Below, in pieces: positions 56,596 through 64,000 of a stretch of DNA of 64,000 bases. A program made the translations under genes and the position numbers. Every line of letters starts with the position of its first letter. Position 1 is the first letter of the stretch. Under the pieces are notes generated by a model. That model worked only from the letters and a program-made list of their open reading frames with translations, was not told the DNA's origin and ran no database searches. Origin of the DNA: JAWKTM01 sp041399085 (GTDB lineage: Bacteria > Planctomycetota > Planctomycetia > Pirellulales > Pirellulaceae); the NCBI GenBank assembly GCA_041399085.1, contig JAWKTM010000006.1, positions 124,001 to 188,000 of the forward strand, in the 5' to 3' direction.

Positions 56596-56895
56596 CACAG
56601 AAACTCCTAACTCTGTTCCCGAGCCGACCGCCGTAGATAGCCGGCAGCCGCTCATACGCCCCTGAAAAGCAATGCTGGCACTGGTGATGCTACGCCCCGC
56701 GGACTCGGTTTGTCAACAGAATCGGTGCAATCCGGTTAGTTTCGTGTCGACTGTGAGGCGGCGGCTGCAGCAAATTCCGAAGAATGGGCAAACTTTGGAG
56801 GATGATTGTTGCATCGAGTAGCGGTTGTGCCATAGTTACGGTTGAACGGGACAAGGATGTGGGTCCGCCAGCCACACTTTTGACGAGAGAGCATC
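56596..56895. other. 300-bp divergent intergenic region
   Basis: Between the minus-strand Gly/Asn-rich gene and the plus-strand Cys-rich gene. It is relatively AT-rich near 56740-56840 and likely holds both promoters. No clear operator or gene is seen. Confidence 0.4.
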
Positions 56896-57420
56896 ATGAA
56901 TCAGAATCGAAGTCCGTTGTTGTTCGCCGCTGCCTTGGCAATGGCCGTGTCGACCATCGTTTCGACGGCCCAAGCCGAATTGTTTCGCGTGCGCGCCCGA
57001 GCGGCCGACGAGCTCATTGCGCCGGCCGATGGTCCGTTGCTGATAGCGCCTGGGGCGGCATACCGACACGAAGTCGCCTCGCCCGTCGCACCCGCGATTG
57101 CTTCGCCCGTGTGGCCCGCCGCGGCGCCGGCCTTGTGCTGCAAACAACCTTGCCTCAAGTATCGCGACCATATCGGCCGCCGCAGTTGTTTTGCCAGTGA
57201 ACCGCGCGTGAATATGTTGCTGGAAGCGAAGAGCCCCTGCGGCTGCTGTGTGGTTGAGATTCCGGTTTGCATTCCGGCTTGTTGCCTCGACGCGCCGTGC
57301 GTGACTGGCCGCGACGGCTTGTTCGGACGCGAGATCGTAAACTATGTATGGAAGTGCGGTTTTCGCGTGAAGGTGGTGTTCGACCGCCACGGCGATGCCG
57401 TTGTGCATTATCTCGACTAG
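56896..57420 (+). CDS. Exported cysteine-rich protein
   Basis: 174 residues. Signal peptide at 1-27 (LLFAAALAMAVSTIVSTAQA). A Pro/Ala-rich linker (residues ~45-75) leads to a cysteine-rich core with ALCCKQPCLKYRDHIGRRSC, SPCGCCVVEIPVCIPACCLD and APCVTGRDGLFG: about a dozen cysteines in ~70 residues, some as CC pairs. The C-terminal part VWKCGFRVKVVFDRHGDAVV looks like a beta-hairpin. The type occurs in planctomycetes, but I cannot name a domain. Disulfide-rich structure or metal binding outside the cytoplasm is inferred from the cysteines. Confidence 0.75.
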   Translation: MNQNRSPLLFAAALAMAVSTIVSTAQAELFRVRARAADELIAPADGPLLIAPGAAYRHEVASPVAPAIASPVWPAAAPALCCKQPCLKYRDHIGRRSCFASEPRVNMLLEAKSPCGCCVVEIPVCIPACCLDAPCVTGRDGLFGREIVNYVWKCGFRVKVVFDRHGDAVVHYLD

Positions 57421-57484
57421 GTTTCCGCGGGCGGAACGTCGTTGCGGCGAGTCGAGGTTTTCGAGCCTACGAAGGACCGAGACG

Positions 57485-57919
57485 GTGGCGCGCAGCAACA
57501 AGTCGCGAGGAAAAGAGAAGTCGAAGCGATCGCGGGCTGGCGGTTCCGAACGGACCGCTACTTCGCATTCCCGCGGCGACTCGCGTGACCAGTTGGTGCA
57601 CGCCGCGGAATCGCGCCGGGCGGAAGTGATCACGGTCGGTTGGATGCTGTCGGTGTTCGCCACGTTGATCGGGACCGTCACGGCAGGCGTTGTGGCGGGT
57701 GTTGCTCGGCTCGCCGGAGACGAGGCGCCGCCGCTGGTTCGCATGCTGCCGGGGCTCTTGATTCTGATTGCCTCGATCTCTGGGCTTGTCGGTTTGCTGC
57801 TGATCTATCCGACGTATCGCTGGCGCCGGTTGGCTCCGCCGCCCAGCGTCACTTGGTTTGCCGTGGTGGTGTGCGCGGCGCCGTTGGTAATCATCGCCGG
57901 TTTGATGTTGAGGTTGTGA
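57485..57919 (+). CDS. Small membrane protein, two hydrophobic helices plus one
   Basis: 144 residues from the GTG at 57485, with AAGGA eight bases upstream; the preceding part of the frame overlaps the Cys-rich gene. The first ~45 residues are basic and Ser/Arg-rich (cytoplasmic), then come three hydrophobic helices: ITVGWMLSVFATLIGTVTAG, LLILIASISGLVGLLLIYPT and VTWFAVVVCAAPLVIIAGLM. No domain is recognised. It lies 64 bases after the Cys-rich gene. Confidence 0.65.
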   Translation: MARSNKSRGKEKSKRSRAGGSERTATSHSRGDSRDQLVHAAESRRAEVITVGWMLSVFATLIGTVTAGVVAGVARLAGDEAPPLVRMLPGLLILIASISGLVGLLLIYPTYRWRRLAPPPSVTWFAVVVCAAPLVIIAGLMLRL

Positions 57920-58203
57920 GTCGGGTCAGGCGAGTTGCGGGATGAGAGCGCGGCGGGAGGAAGAGTCGGCAGGCCGTTCCGTGCGGGGTCGGGAGACCCG
58001 CGCACAGCGCGGGTTCTTCCGGGTTCGGCTCGGCAGGAGCCTCGTTCTCCCGAAAGAGTGGGAAGACTCGGCAGGAGCCTCGTTCTCCCGTGGGAGCGAA
58101 TTGATCCGGGCAGATGCCGTTGATAAGATTGCCTAGCGGTTGTGTCGTGCGAAGCTCGGTCGCACATCTGGGGCATTTCTTTTGGTCAGTCGGCAAGCTG
58201 GAC
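57920..58203. other. 284-bp intergenic region with repeats
   Basis: Holds the direct repeats listed separately and a GC-rich stretch with an inverted pair (GGGAGACCCG with CGCGGGTTCTTCC). No gene is seen before the M50 protease start. Confidence 0.45.
58029..58090. repeat. Two copies of a 24-bp dispersed repeat
   Basis: Identical 24-base units at 58029-58052 and 58067-58090, with core CTCGGCAGGAGCCTCG. They are the reverse complement of the repeat family at 1294-1398. Confidence 0.75.
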
Positions 58204-59283
58204 ATGCGAGATCACGGAAGTTGGTCGGTCCATTTAGGACGCGTGGCGGGCGTCGAATTTCGTCTGCACATGTCCTTTCTGTTGTTTGCCGCCGCCACGT
58301 TGTGGTTAGGGTGGCAAGTTGGACAGCAGCCGGGGTCCGGCGACTTCATGGCGGTAACGGCCGCGGCGCTGGTCGTGCTGTTTGTTAGCGGCTTTCTGCA
58401 TGAATTGGGGCATGTTCAATCGGCGTTGCGATTGGGCGGCAGTATCGATCGCGTGGTACTCGGCCCGCTGGCCGGTTTGACCGCGCCGTCGCTTCCGGCG
58501 GATCCTCGTGCCGAAGCGGTTTGTCATTTGTCGGGCCCGCTTGTGAACGTGCTCGTTTGTTCGGTCTGCGCGCCGCTGTTGTGGATGCGCGATCCGACCA
58601 GCTTGACGAACTTGATCAACCCGTTCAGCCCGGAGGGAATCGACGGTCCATTGACGGCAGCTACATGGATTCGGTTGGCGTTCTGGATCAACTGGACGAT
58701 GCTGCTGTTGAACATGTTGCCCGTCTTTCCATTCGACGGCGGGCGGGCGCTGCGAGCGGTCGTGATGGCTTGGCGACCGGGCGTTTCCCCGGTGCTGGCC
58801 GCGCGGTTCGTGTCCTTGTTCGCCAAGATGACGGCGGTTTTGCTAATCGTCGCGGCGTGCTTGTTTTGGCAACGATCCGCGCCCGAGATCGTACCGGCGT
58901 GGTTTGTGTTGTTGTTGCTGGCGATCTTGGTGTTCTTCAGCGCGAGGTTCGAGGAGCGTCGAGCCGCGGCGGCATTCATGGAGGCGACGCTGCGCGAATT
59001 GCCGCGCGAGCGGAGTCCGTGGCAAGTGGACGATGACGACGAAGAGGAGCCGTTTACCGCGCCGCCTTCGGCTGGACCTGGGCCGGTCACGCGCTGGCTT
59101 GAGGAGCGGCGGCAGCAGCGCGAGGCTCGTCAGCAGGCGATGGAAGCCGAAGAGGAACGGCGCGTGGACGAGATTCTGGCTCGCGTGTTTGACTCCGGCC
59201 TCGACAGCCTCAGCGACGACGATCGCTCGCTGTTGGATCGTGTCAGCGCTCGCTATCGCGAGCGGCAGCAGCATTCGCCGTAA
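58204..59283 (+). CDS. Site-2 protease family (M50) zinc metalloprotease with DUF6576-like tail
   Basis: 359 residues from the ATG at 58204 (an upstream in-frame ATG at 58114 gives a non-family leader). Polytopic intramembrane protease: the zinc motif VSGFLHELGHVQSALRLGG (HExxH) lies near residue 75, and the second motif MLLLNMLPVFPFDGGRALRA (N-x-x-P-x-x-P-x-D-G-G) near 175. Five to six hydrophobic segments span ~15-240. The C-terminal ~110 residues are acidic, then EERRVDEILARVFDSGLDSL and SDDDRSLLDRVSARYRERQQ, a soluble motif also found at the end of some rhomboid-like proteins. Substrates are unknown; regulatory cleavage of membrane proteins is the family role. Confidence 0.9.
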   Translation: MRDHGSWSVHLGRVAGVEFRLHMSFLLFAAATLWLGWQVGQQPGSGDFMAVTAAALVVLFVSGFLHELGHVQSALRLGGSIDRVVLGPLAGLTAPSLPADPRAEAVCHLSGPLVNVLVCSVCAPLLWMRDPTSLTNLINPFSPEGIDGPLTAATWIRLAFWINWTMLLLNMLPVFPFDGGRALRAVVMAWRPGVSPVLAARFVSLFAKMTAVLLIVAACLFWQRSAPEIVPAWFVLLLLAILVFFSARFEERRAAAAFMEATLRELPRERSPWQVDDDDEEEPFTAPPSAGPGPVTRWLEERRQQREARQQAMEAEEERRVDEILARVFDSGLDSLSDDDRSLLDRVSARYRERQQHSP

Positions 59284-59418
59284 GCGTTCATCCTGCTGAG
59301 AATCCCGGAGCGTCGCGCTCATCCGCGGCTGGCTCGACGCGCATCGGCCGACTGCTACAATCGCGTCTTCTTCAAGCCTCCGTTGCCGCATTCGACTCTG
59401 ATTTTCCCGGAAAAACCG

Positions 59419-60765
59419 ATGCCTGACATTCATGCTTTTCGTGGTTTGCGTTACGACTTGGGACACGTCGGCAGCCTGAGCGACGTGATCGCGCCGCCTT
59501 ATGACGTGATCGATCCGGCATTGCAGGATCGTTTATACAAGTCGCACCCGGCGAACGTCGTGCGGCTGATCTTGAACCGCGATGAACCGGGGGACGACGA
59601 GGCGAACAATCGCTATTCGCGCGCGGCTCGGTTCCTGCGTAATTGGCAGAAGGAAGGCGTGCTGCAATCGGAACCCAACCCGGCGTTGTACGTGTATCAC
59701 CAAGTGTTTTCTTGGGGTGGGCAGGAGTTCACGCGACGCGGGTTCATGGGCCGTTGTCGATTGGAGAAGTTCGGCGAGGGACGCATCTATCCGCACGAAG
59801 AAACGCACGCTTCGGCCAAAGCCGATCGGCTGAAGCTAACGCGAGCTTGTCGCGCTAACCTGAGCCAGATTTTCGGCATCTATCCCGATGCGGAGAATGT
59901 CGCTCAGACGTTGTTGGAGGAAGCGGTGTCGGGCGTGGCGCCGTTGGAAGCGACCGACCATCTGGGCGTTGTGCATCGGATGTGGCCCGTGACCGATTTG
60001 AATGTGATCTCAGCCGTTTCCACCGCGATGGCTCCGCACCCGATGTTCATCGCCGACGGGCATCATCGCTATGAGACGGCGTTGAACTATCGCGAGGAGC
60101 TTTCCGCCGCGGGCGAACTGCCGTCGGATCACCCGGCCAATTTCGTGCTCATGATGTGCATCAGCATGTACGACCCGGGCATGATTGTTTTGCCGACGCA
60201 TCGGCTGTTTCGCGGTTTCCCGAAGATGACTTCGGGCGAGCTGGTCGAGCGGCTGCGGGATTGCTTCGACACGCGCGTGGCGGGCGAAGGCTCCGATTTG
60301 GCCACGATGCTTTGGGAGCAAATCGAAGGCGAGGACGAACAGGGTTCGCTGGCCTTGTACGCCGCGGAGGACGAGCGGTGGGTGTTCGTGTCGATCAACG
60401 ATGCGGGCCGTCGGCGAATGGCCGAGATCGCGTCGGAACACAGCGCCGACTGGCAAGGGCTGGGCGTCAGCATCTTGCAGCGGCTGATCGTCGAAACGCT
60501 GCTCGATGTGCGAGATTATCCGAAACCGATGTACGTGCATTCGGTGGACGAAGTGATTCACGCACTCGATCACGGCGATACCGTCGGCCGCGACGCCACC
60601 GGGCAAGAGGGAACCGGCGGGCGATTCGAGTTGGCGGCGCTCGTGATGCCCGCGACGCTGGATCACATCCGCAGCATCAGCGAGCACGGCGAACGCATGC
60701 CGGCCAAGAGCACGTATTTCTTCCCGAAGCTGCTGAGCGGATTGGTAATCAATCCGCTCGAGTGA
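59419..60765 (+). CDS. DUF1015 family protein
   Basis: 448 residues from the ATG at 59419, which gives the family start MPDIHAFRGLRYDL; the frame also has an ATG at 59383. The family signature follows: DVIAPPYDVIDPALQDRLYK near residue 30, NVVRLILNRDE, GFMGRCRLEKFGEGRIYPHE near 105-125, and the central motif MFIADGHHRYETALNYREEL near residue 215-235. The C-terminal half (QGLGVSILQRLIVETLLD, then the LDHGDTVG and MPAKSTYFFPKLLSGLVI segments) is also typical. The molecular function is not established. It is free-standing. Confidence 0.92.
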   Translation: MPDIHAFRGLRYDLGHVGSLSDVIAPPYDVIDPALQDRLYKSHPANVVRLILNRDEPGDDEANNRYSRAARFLRNWQKEGVLQSEPNPALYVYHQVFSWGGQEFTRRGFMGRCRLEKFGEGRIYPHEETHASAKADRLKLTRACRANLSQIFGIYPDAENVAQTLLEEAVSGVAPLEATDHLGVVHRMWPVTDLNVISAVSTAMAPHPMFIADGHHRYETALNYREELSAAGELPSDHPANFVLMMCISMYDPGMIVLPTHRLFRGFPKMTSGELVERLRDCFDTRVAGEGSDLATMLWEQIEGEDEQGSLALYAAEDERWVFVSINDAGRRRMAEIASEHSADWQGLGVSILQRLIVETLLDVRDYPKPMYVHSVDEVIHALDHGDTVGRDATGQEGTGGRFELAALVMPATLDHIRSISEHGERMPAKSTYFFPKLLSGLVINPLE

Positions 60766-60860
60766 ATTGGCCGCTGGAGTGAACTGGCCGCTAGAACCTG
60801 GCGAGTTACTGCGACTAACGGCTGAAGCGCTTACTCGATCTCGATTCAGGCAATCTCATT

Positions 60861-60997
60861 TCGTTTAACCCGCATCCGCAATTCGTTTAACCCGCAGCCG
60901 CAGGCGAGGACGTGTTTGCAACTGCGTCGCCTATGGCTGCGGGTGAAACAAGCCGTAGCGGCGGACCGGTCCTCGCCTATGGCTGCGGGTTAAACGA
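60861..60997. repeat. Palindromic repeat element with 29-bp arms
   Basis: Arms at 60883-60911 and 60969-60997 are inverted repeats matching at 27 of 29 positions; the outer ends are TCGTTTAACCCGCAGCC and its complement. A partial third arm copy at 60861-60879 (TCGTTTAACCCGCATCCGC) precedes it, and the 57-base loop holds further copies of the core GCCTATGGCTGCGGGT. It sits between two convergent genes. Confidence 0.8.
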
Positions 60998-61027
60998 GGG
61001 GTATGCGGTGTTGCGAGAGAGACGCGA

Positions 61028-62398
61028 CTATCGGCGTTGCGAGGCGACGCGGAAGTGCCCGTACAGCGTGTCGGAGCCGCGGAGGATGAAGAACCGCACT
61101 GGTTGTTCGTCGGCACGAGTCAGCTCGGGCGTCTCCAAGATGTAGGCGACGTCATCCATCTTGACTGTCTCCCATTTGTGGATGCCGACCAAGATATCGC
61201 CGGGTCGAATCCCCTGCTCTTCGGCCACGCTGCGGTTGCGAACGGCAACGACCCGCAGGCCGCCTTGATACCGCGTGCTGACTTGGCGAATCGACCGAGT
61301 CGGCAACGGCACCAACCGCAAGCCCAGCATTTCCCAGGCTCGGTCCGTCACGGTTCGCTCGGCCACCGGCATCGACTCCAGCGCCAAGCTGGAAGTGAGC
61401 TTGGACGAGCCGCGTTCGACCACGATTTCCAGCTCCTCGCCAGCTTTCCGGCTGAGCATCGCTCGCTCGAACTCCAACGCCGTGTGGACCGGCGTACCGG
61501 CGACCGACTTAACCACATCGCCGGCTTGAACCCCGTGCTGAACCGCCGGGCTTCCTTCGCGAACATCCGTCACCACGAACTTGGCTTCGATGCCTTCGCG
61601 GACCGTGCGACCGGAAATGCCGTGCGCGATACCTTCCAACCGCTCGGCTTCGATCAGACGAGCCGCTACGTCCAACGCTTCGTCGATCGGAATCGCGAAC
61701 CCGATGCCTTGAGCGCCGACGCGAACGGCCACGTTGATGCCGATCATTTCGCCGTCGATATTCAGCAGCGGACCGCCGCTGTTGCCCGGATTGATACTGG
61801 CGTCGGTTTGAATCAAGTCGCGGTATTGTTGCTCGTCGCTGACCTGCACCGTGCGGTGCAACGCGCTCACGATCCCGCGCGTGACGGTGAATTCATAACC
61901 ATAGGCGTTGCCAATCGCGATCACCGTTTCGCCGCACATCAGATCGGCGGACGTGCCCGTGGGAATTACCGGCAAGGGATCGGGCATGTCGATTTTGATC
62001 ACGGCCAAGTCGGTCGTCGGATCGCGTTCGATGAGACGGGCCACTGTCGTGCGGCGGTCTTCCAACGTGACATGAATCCGCTCGACGCCGTCGACAACGT
62101 GAAAGTTGGTGATGATATAGCCGCGCGGATCGATCACCACGCCGGTCCCCATCCCCTTCACTTCCTTGCCCGTGTCGGTCGGAGCGTAGTGGTCCGGCGA
62201 CATCAGCATTTTGCGTCCGTGAATGCTGACCACCGACGGCGCGGCGTTTTGAACCGCGGCCACGATCGGCGTGCGACGCAGCGGCGAAGCCTCGGCCGGA
62301 GTCATACTGGCCAAGACGCCGATCGCCAGAATGCAAAACGCTATCCGGCCGGTTCGGCTTCCCTCTCGCCACGAATGATTGCAACGTTGAGACTGCAT
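61028..62398 (-). CDS. Exported DegP-like serine protease with two PDZ domains
   Basis: 456 residues. Signal peptide ~residues 15-40 (IAFCILAIGVLASMTPAEAS). Trypsin-like domain: catalytic His in GYIITNFHVVDG (~95-107), Asp in DPTTDLAVIKIDMP (~127-140), and Ser in DASINPGNSGGPLLNIDGEM (~212-231). Two PDZ-type domains follow: VREGSPAVQHGVQAGDVVKS (~293-312) and RNRSVAEEQGIRPGDILVGI (~400-419). Periplasmic quality-control protease/chaperone of the HtrA type. Start ATG 62398 has AGGAC about ten bases upstream. It converges on the DUF1015 gene across the palindromic repeat. Confidence 0.92.
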   Translation of the reverse strand: MQSQRCNHSWREGSRTGRIAFCILAIGVLASMTPAEASPLRRTPIVAAVQNAAPSVVSIHGRKMLMSPDHYAPTDTGKEVKGMGTGVVIDPRGYIITNFHVVDGVERIHVTLEDRRTTVARLIERDPTTDLAVIKIDMPDPLPVIPTGTSADLMCGETVIAIGNAYGYEFTVTRGIVSALHRTVQVSDEQQYRDLIQTDASINPGNSGGPLLNIDGEMIGINVAVRVGAQGIGFAIPIDEALDVAARLIEAERLEGIAHGISGRTVREGIEAKFVVTDVREGSPAVQHGVQAGDVVKSVAGTPVHTALEFERAMLSRKAGEELEIVVERGSSKLTSSLALESMPVAERTVTDRAWEMLGLRLVPLPTRSIRQVSTRYQGGLRVVAVRNRSVAEEQGIRPGDILVGIHKWETVKMDDVAYILETPELTRADEQPVRFFILRGSDTLYGHFRVASQRR

Positions 62399-62688
62399 GG
62401 GGTCGGTGGTGTCCTAGCTTGCGGTGTCCGGCGGTCTACATCGCTAGCGACGGGGCGAGCGCCAGCGTGCGGGATGCAGCAGTTCCGAAGCTAGATCGGC
62501 CCTGGCATTTCGGCCTCTTGACCTCAGCGGCCGGCGGCGGAAGAGTCCGCCTAACTTGCCAGCAAAAACGGAAGAGTGGGCAAAGTGAGAAAGGATGGAA
62601 GGGTCGACGACGGCCCGATCGCTTCACTCGATGAACTTGAGCGAAACTTGGCAGAAGGCAGTCGCCGCCGCGTTCGAGGTCGAGCGAC

Positions 62689-64000
62689 TCAATCGACGAA
62701 CACGAATTCGTTGGTCATCAGCAGCGCGTGCAGAAACGCCTGCCAGGGGTCGACACGGCCGCCACGAAAGTCCTGGACGGAATCCCACATGGCCACGGCA
62801 TCGTTCGGCGGCGACTCCGCAACGTGCCGAATCACGACCGGCCACTCGTGCTCGTCGTGCAGAATCTCGCCGTTGAAGTCGACCACGAAGTCGATCGTGT
62901 CGCCCGCCGCCACTCGTGTGCGAACCGGGCCGGTGTCGACCGACGTGTGATGTGCCGACCACGTGCCGAGCACACCGTGACGGCTGCTAACCAGTCGAGC
63001 CCGAACGCCGTTGCCCGGTTCCGGTCGATGATGCAGTTGCCCGGCGATCTCCACTTCGCCATCGACCGGCGCGGTCCAACGCCGAATCGCGCAGCGCTCG
63101 ATCGTCGCCGCCGGATGGCCGCCTTGCCGATCCAAAAAGACCCAGCCCAGCTTCGGGTCGGGAAGCTGCCCGCTCGCTTGCCAGCGCGTGCCGGTCCAGT
63201 GAGTCAACTCGGTGAAGCCGGCGACGCGCTGCGTATCCTCGTCGACGCGGCCGTAGCCGTATTTCCACGCGGAGTCGCCCGACGCGCCGTCCGAGCTGGA
63301 TGCAAGGTACGCCTTCGCCGCCGACAGCTCGTCCGCGTCCGGAGAACGCGCGAACAGCAACCGATAAACGTGCTCGACGCGCTGTTCGTCGGTCGCAATC
63401 GAACGCACATCCGGCCGGGCGGCCAACCGCCGAGCGGCTTCGGCCACGAACGGATCGTTCATAAAGAACAATGCCTGCGGCGCGATCGTCGTTCGTTCGC
63501 GTCCGGGGCTGCTGGAGGCCGGGTCGGGAAAATCGAACGCCCGCATCAGGCCGGGCAAATCCATCCGGTCGATGAAGCCGTAAATCGTGCGGCGCGAATT
63601 GAAGCCGCCCAAGACATTCGTCGGCGGGCCGCCCACGCGATCATCCAGCGAACCCGCGACGCTCAACAGCGAATCGCGCAGCATCTCGAACGACAGCCGC
63701 CGCTGGGGAAAGAACGACAGCAATCGGTTCTCGGGATCAACCGTCCGGCGAATTTGCCCCGCATCGCCTTCGTCGCCGCGCGCGGCCGCCCGATTCACGT
63801 CGAGACCGGCCTGCTGATACACGGCCGAGTTCATGATCAGCCGATGCAGTTGCTTGACCGACCAACCTTCCTCGACGAATCGCGTCGCCAGCCAGTCCAG
63901 CAACTCGGGATGCGACGGCGTCTCGCTGCGCAGGCCGAAATCGCTGGCGGTCGTCACCAGCCCACGGCCAAAGTGATGCATCCAGACGCGATTCACCATC
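62689..64000 (-). CDS. DUF1553 domain protein (5' end outside window)
   Basis: C-terminal 437 codons of a PSCyt-type protein; the frame is still open at 64000, so the N-terminus (expected PSCyt1 and DUF1549) lies beyond. DUF1553 motifs: MVNRVWMHHFGRGLVTTASD, FGLRSETPSHPELLDWLATR, ENRLLSFFPQRRLSFEMLRD, RTTIAPQALFFMNDPFVAEA. A module of ~150 residues (about counted residues 230-400; TQRVAGFTELTHWTGTRWQA, GEVEIAGQLHHRPEPGNGVR, IDFVVDFNGEILHDEHEWPV) is inserted before the family's final helix, DPWQAFLHALLMTNEFVFVD. The insert looks beta-rich. A related gene without this insert is at 13991-16437. Confidence 0.9.
   Translation of the reverse strand, partial: MVNRVWMHHFGRGLVTTASDFGLRSETPSHPELLDWLATRFVEEGWSVKQLHRLIMNSAVYQQAGLDVNRAAARGDEGDAGQIRRTVDPENRLLSFFPQRRLSFEMLRDSLLSVAGSLDDRVGGPPTNVLGGFNSRRTIYGFIDRMDLPGLMRAFDFPDPASSSPGRERTTIAPQALFFMNDPFVAEAARRLAARPDVRSIATDEQRVEHVYRLLFARSPDADELSAAKAYLASSSDGASGDSAWKYGYGRVDEDTQRVAGFTELTHWTGTRWQASGQLPDPKLGWVFLDRQGGHPAATIERCAIRRWTAPVDGEVEIAGQLHHRPEPGNGVRARLVSSRHGVLGTWSAHHTSVDTGPVRTRVAAGDTIDFVVDFNGEILHDEHEWPVVIRHVAESPPNDAVAMWDSVQDFRGGRVDPWQAFLHALLMTNEFVFVD

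Noticed and set aside
61037..62494. 485-codon plus-strand open frame
   Set aside because: Mirror of the DegP-like protease gene; composition Arg/His/Asp-rich, no motif, and the protease motifs on the minus strand are unambiguous.

Overview
The window looks like a chromosomal piece of a planctomycete, probably of the Pirellulales type. The evidence is protein content: a PSCyt1/DUF1549/DUF1553 gene paired with a Tat-exported DUF1501 gene, a second DUF1553 gene at the right edge, a DUF1570 protein, a PQQ-propeller protein of the usual planctomycete kind, and a giant secreted protein with the planctomycete N-terminal LEERIVLTN-type motif and a C-terminal dockerin. I saw no rRNA, tRNA, CRISPR array or complete insertion sequence.

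Layout. 0-1.2 kb: 3' end of an RND efflux permease. 1.4-9.9 kb, minus strand: sodium/solute symporter, GxDLY-type SGNH esterase, HemY-type protoporphyrinogen oxidase, a DUF1444-like protein, a one-helix membrane protein and a sialidase-like propeller. 10.0-19.4 kb, plus strand: PQQ propeller, CpsB-type PHP phosphatase, DUF1570 protein, a small exported protein with a DUF4177-like tail, PSCyt/DUF1553 plus DUF1501, and an AlaC-type aminotransferase. 19.5-24.9 kb: a hairpin cluster with a minus-strand terminator, carA, then on the minus strand a CAP-domain protein, a BON protein and a proline-rich, membrane-anchored prenyltransferase-fold protein.

25.5-48.7 kb is one giant modular gene, nominally about 7,700 codons. 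Its modules in order are a metzincin-like protease domain, helical and beta domains, a large RTX calcium-binding array, a beta-propeller, five parallel beta-helix units separated by Ig-like domains (one carrying a nested malectin-like domain), He_PIG and cadherin-like domains, a dockerin, and a short tail. 49.1-55.6 kb: a tripartite HAE1-type RND efflux operon (histidine-rich lipoprotein adaptor, permease, outer-membrane lipoprotein factor) closed by a strong terminator. 55.8-64 kb: a Gly/Asn-rich and a Cys-rich exported protein, a small membrane protein, a site-2 protease, a DUF1015 protein, a DegP-like serine protease and a partial DUF1553 protein.

A major caveat is that many reading frames are broken in patches: 12.8-14.4 kb, 22.39, 24.44, 27.1-28.2, 31.1-44.1, 46.6-47.5, 50.9-53.0, 54.4-55.6 and about 55.95 kb. 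The breaks are small indels, mostly apparent single-base losses, while the encoded motifs stay well conserved in the alternate frames. Uncorrected indels in the assembly are therefore a better first explanation than decay, but this cannot be settled from the sequence alone. Neighbouring kilobases (14.4-22.3, 28.2-31.1, 44.1-46.6, 57-64 kb) read cleanly.
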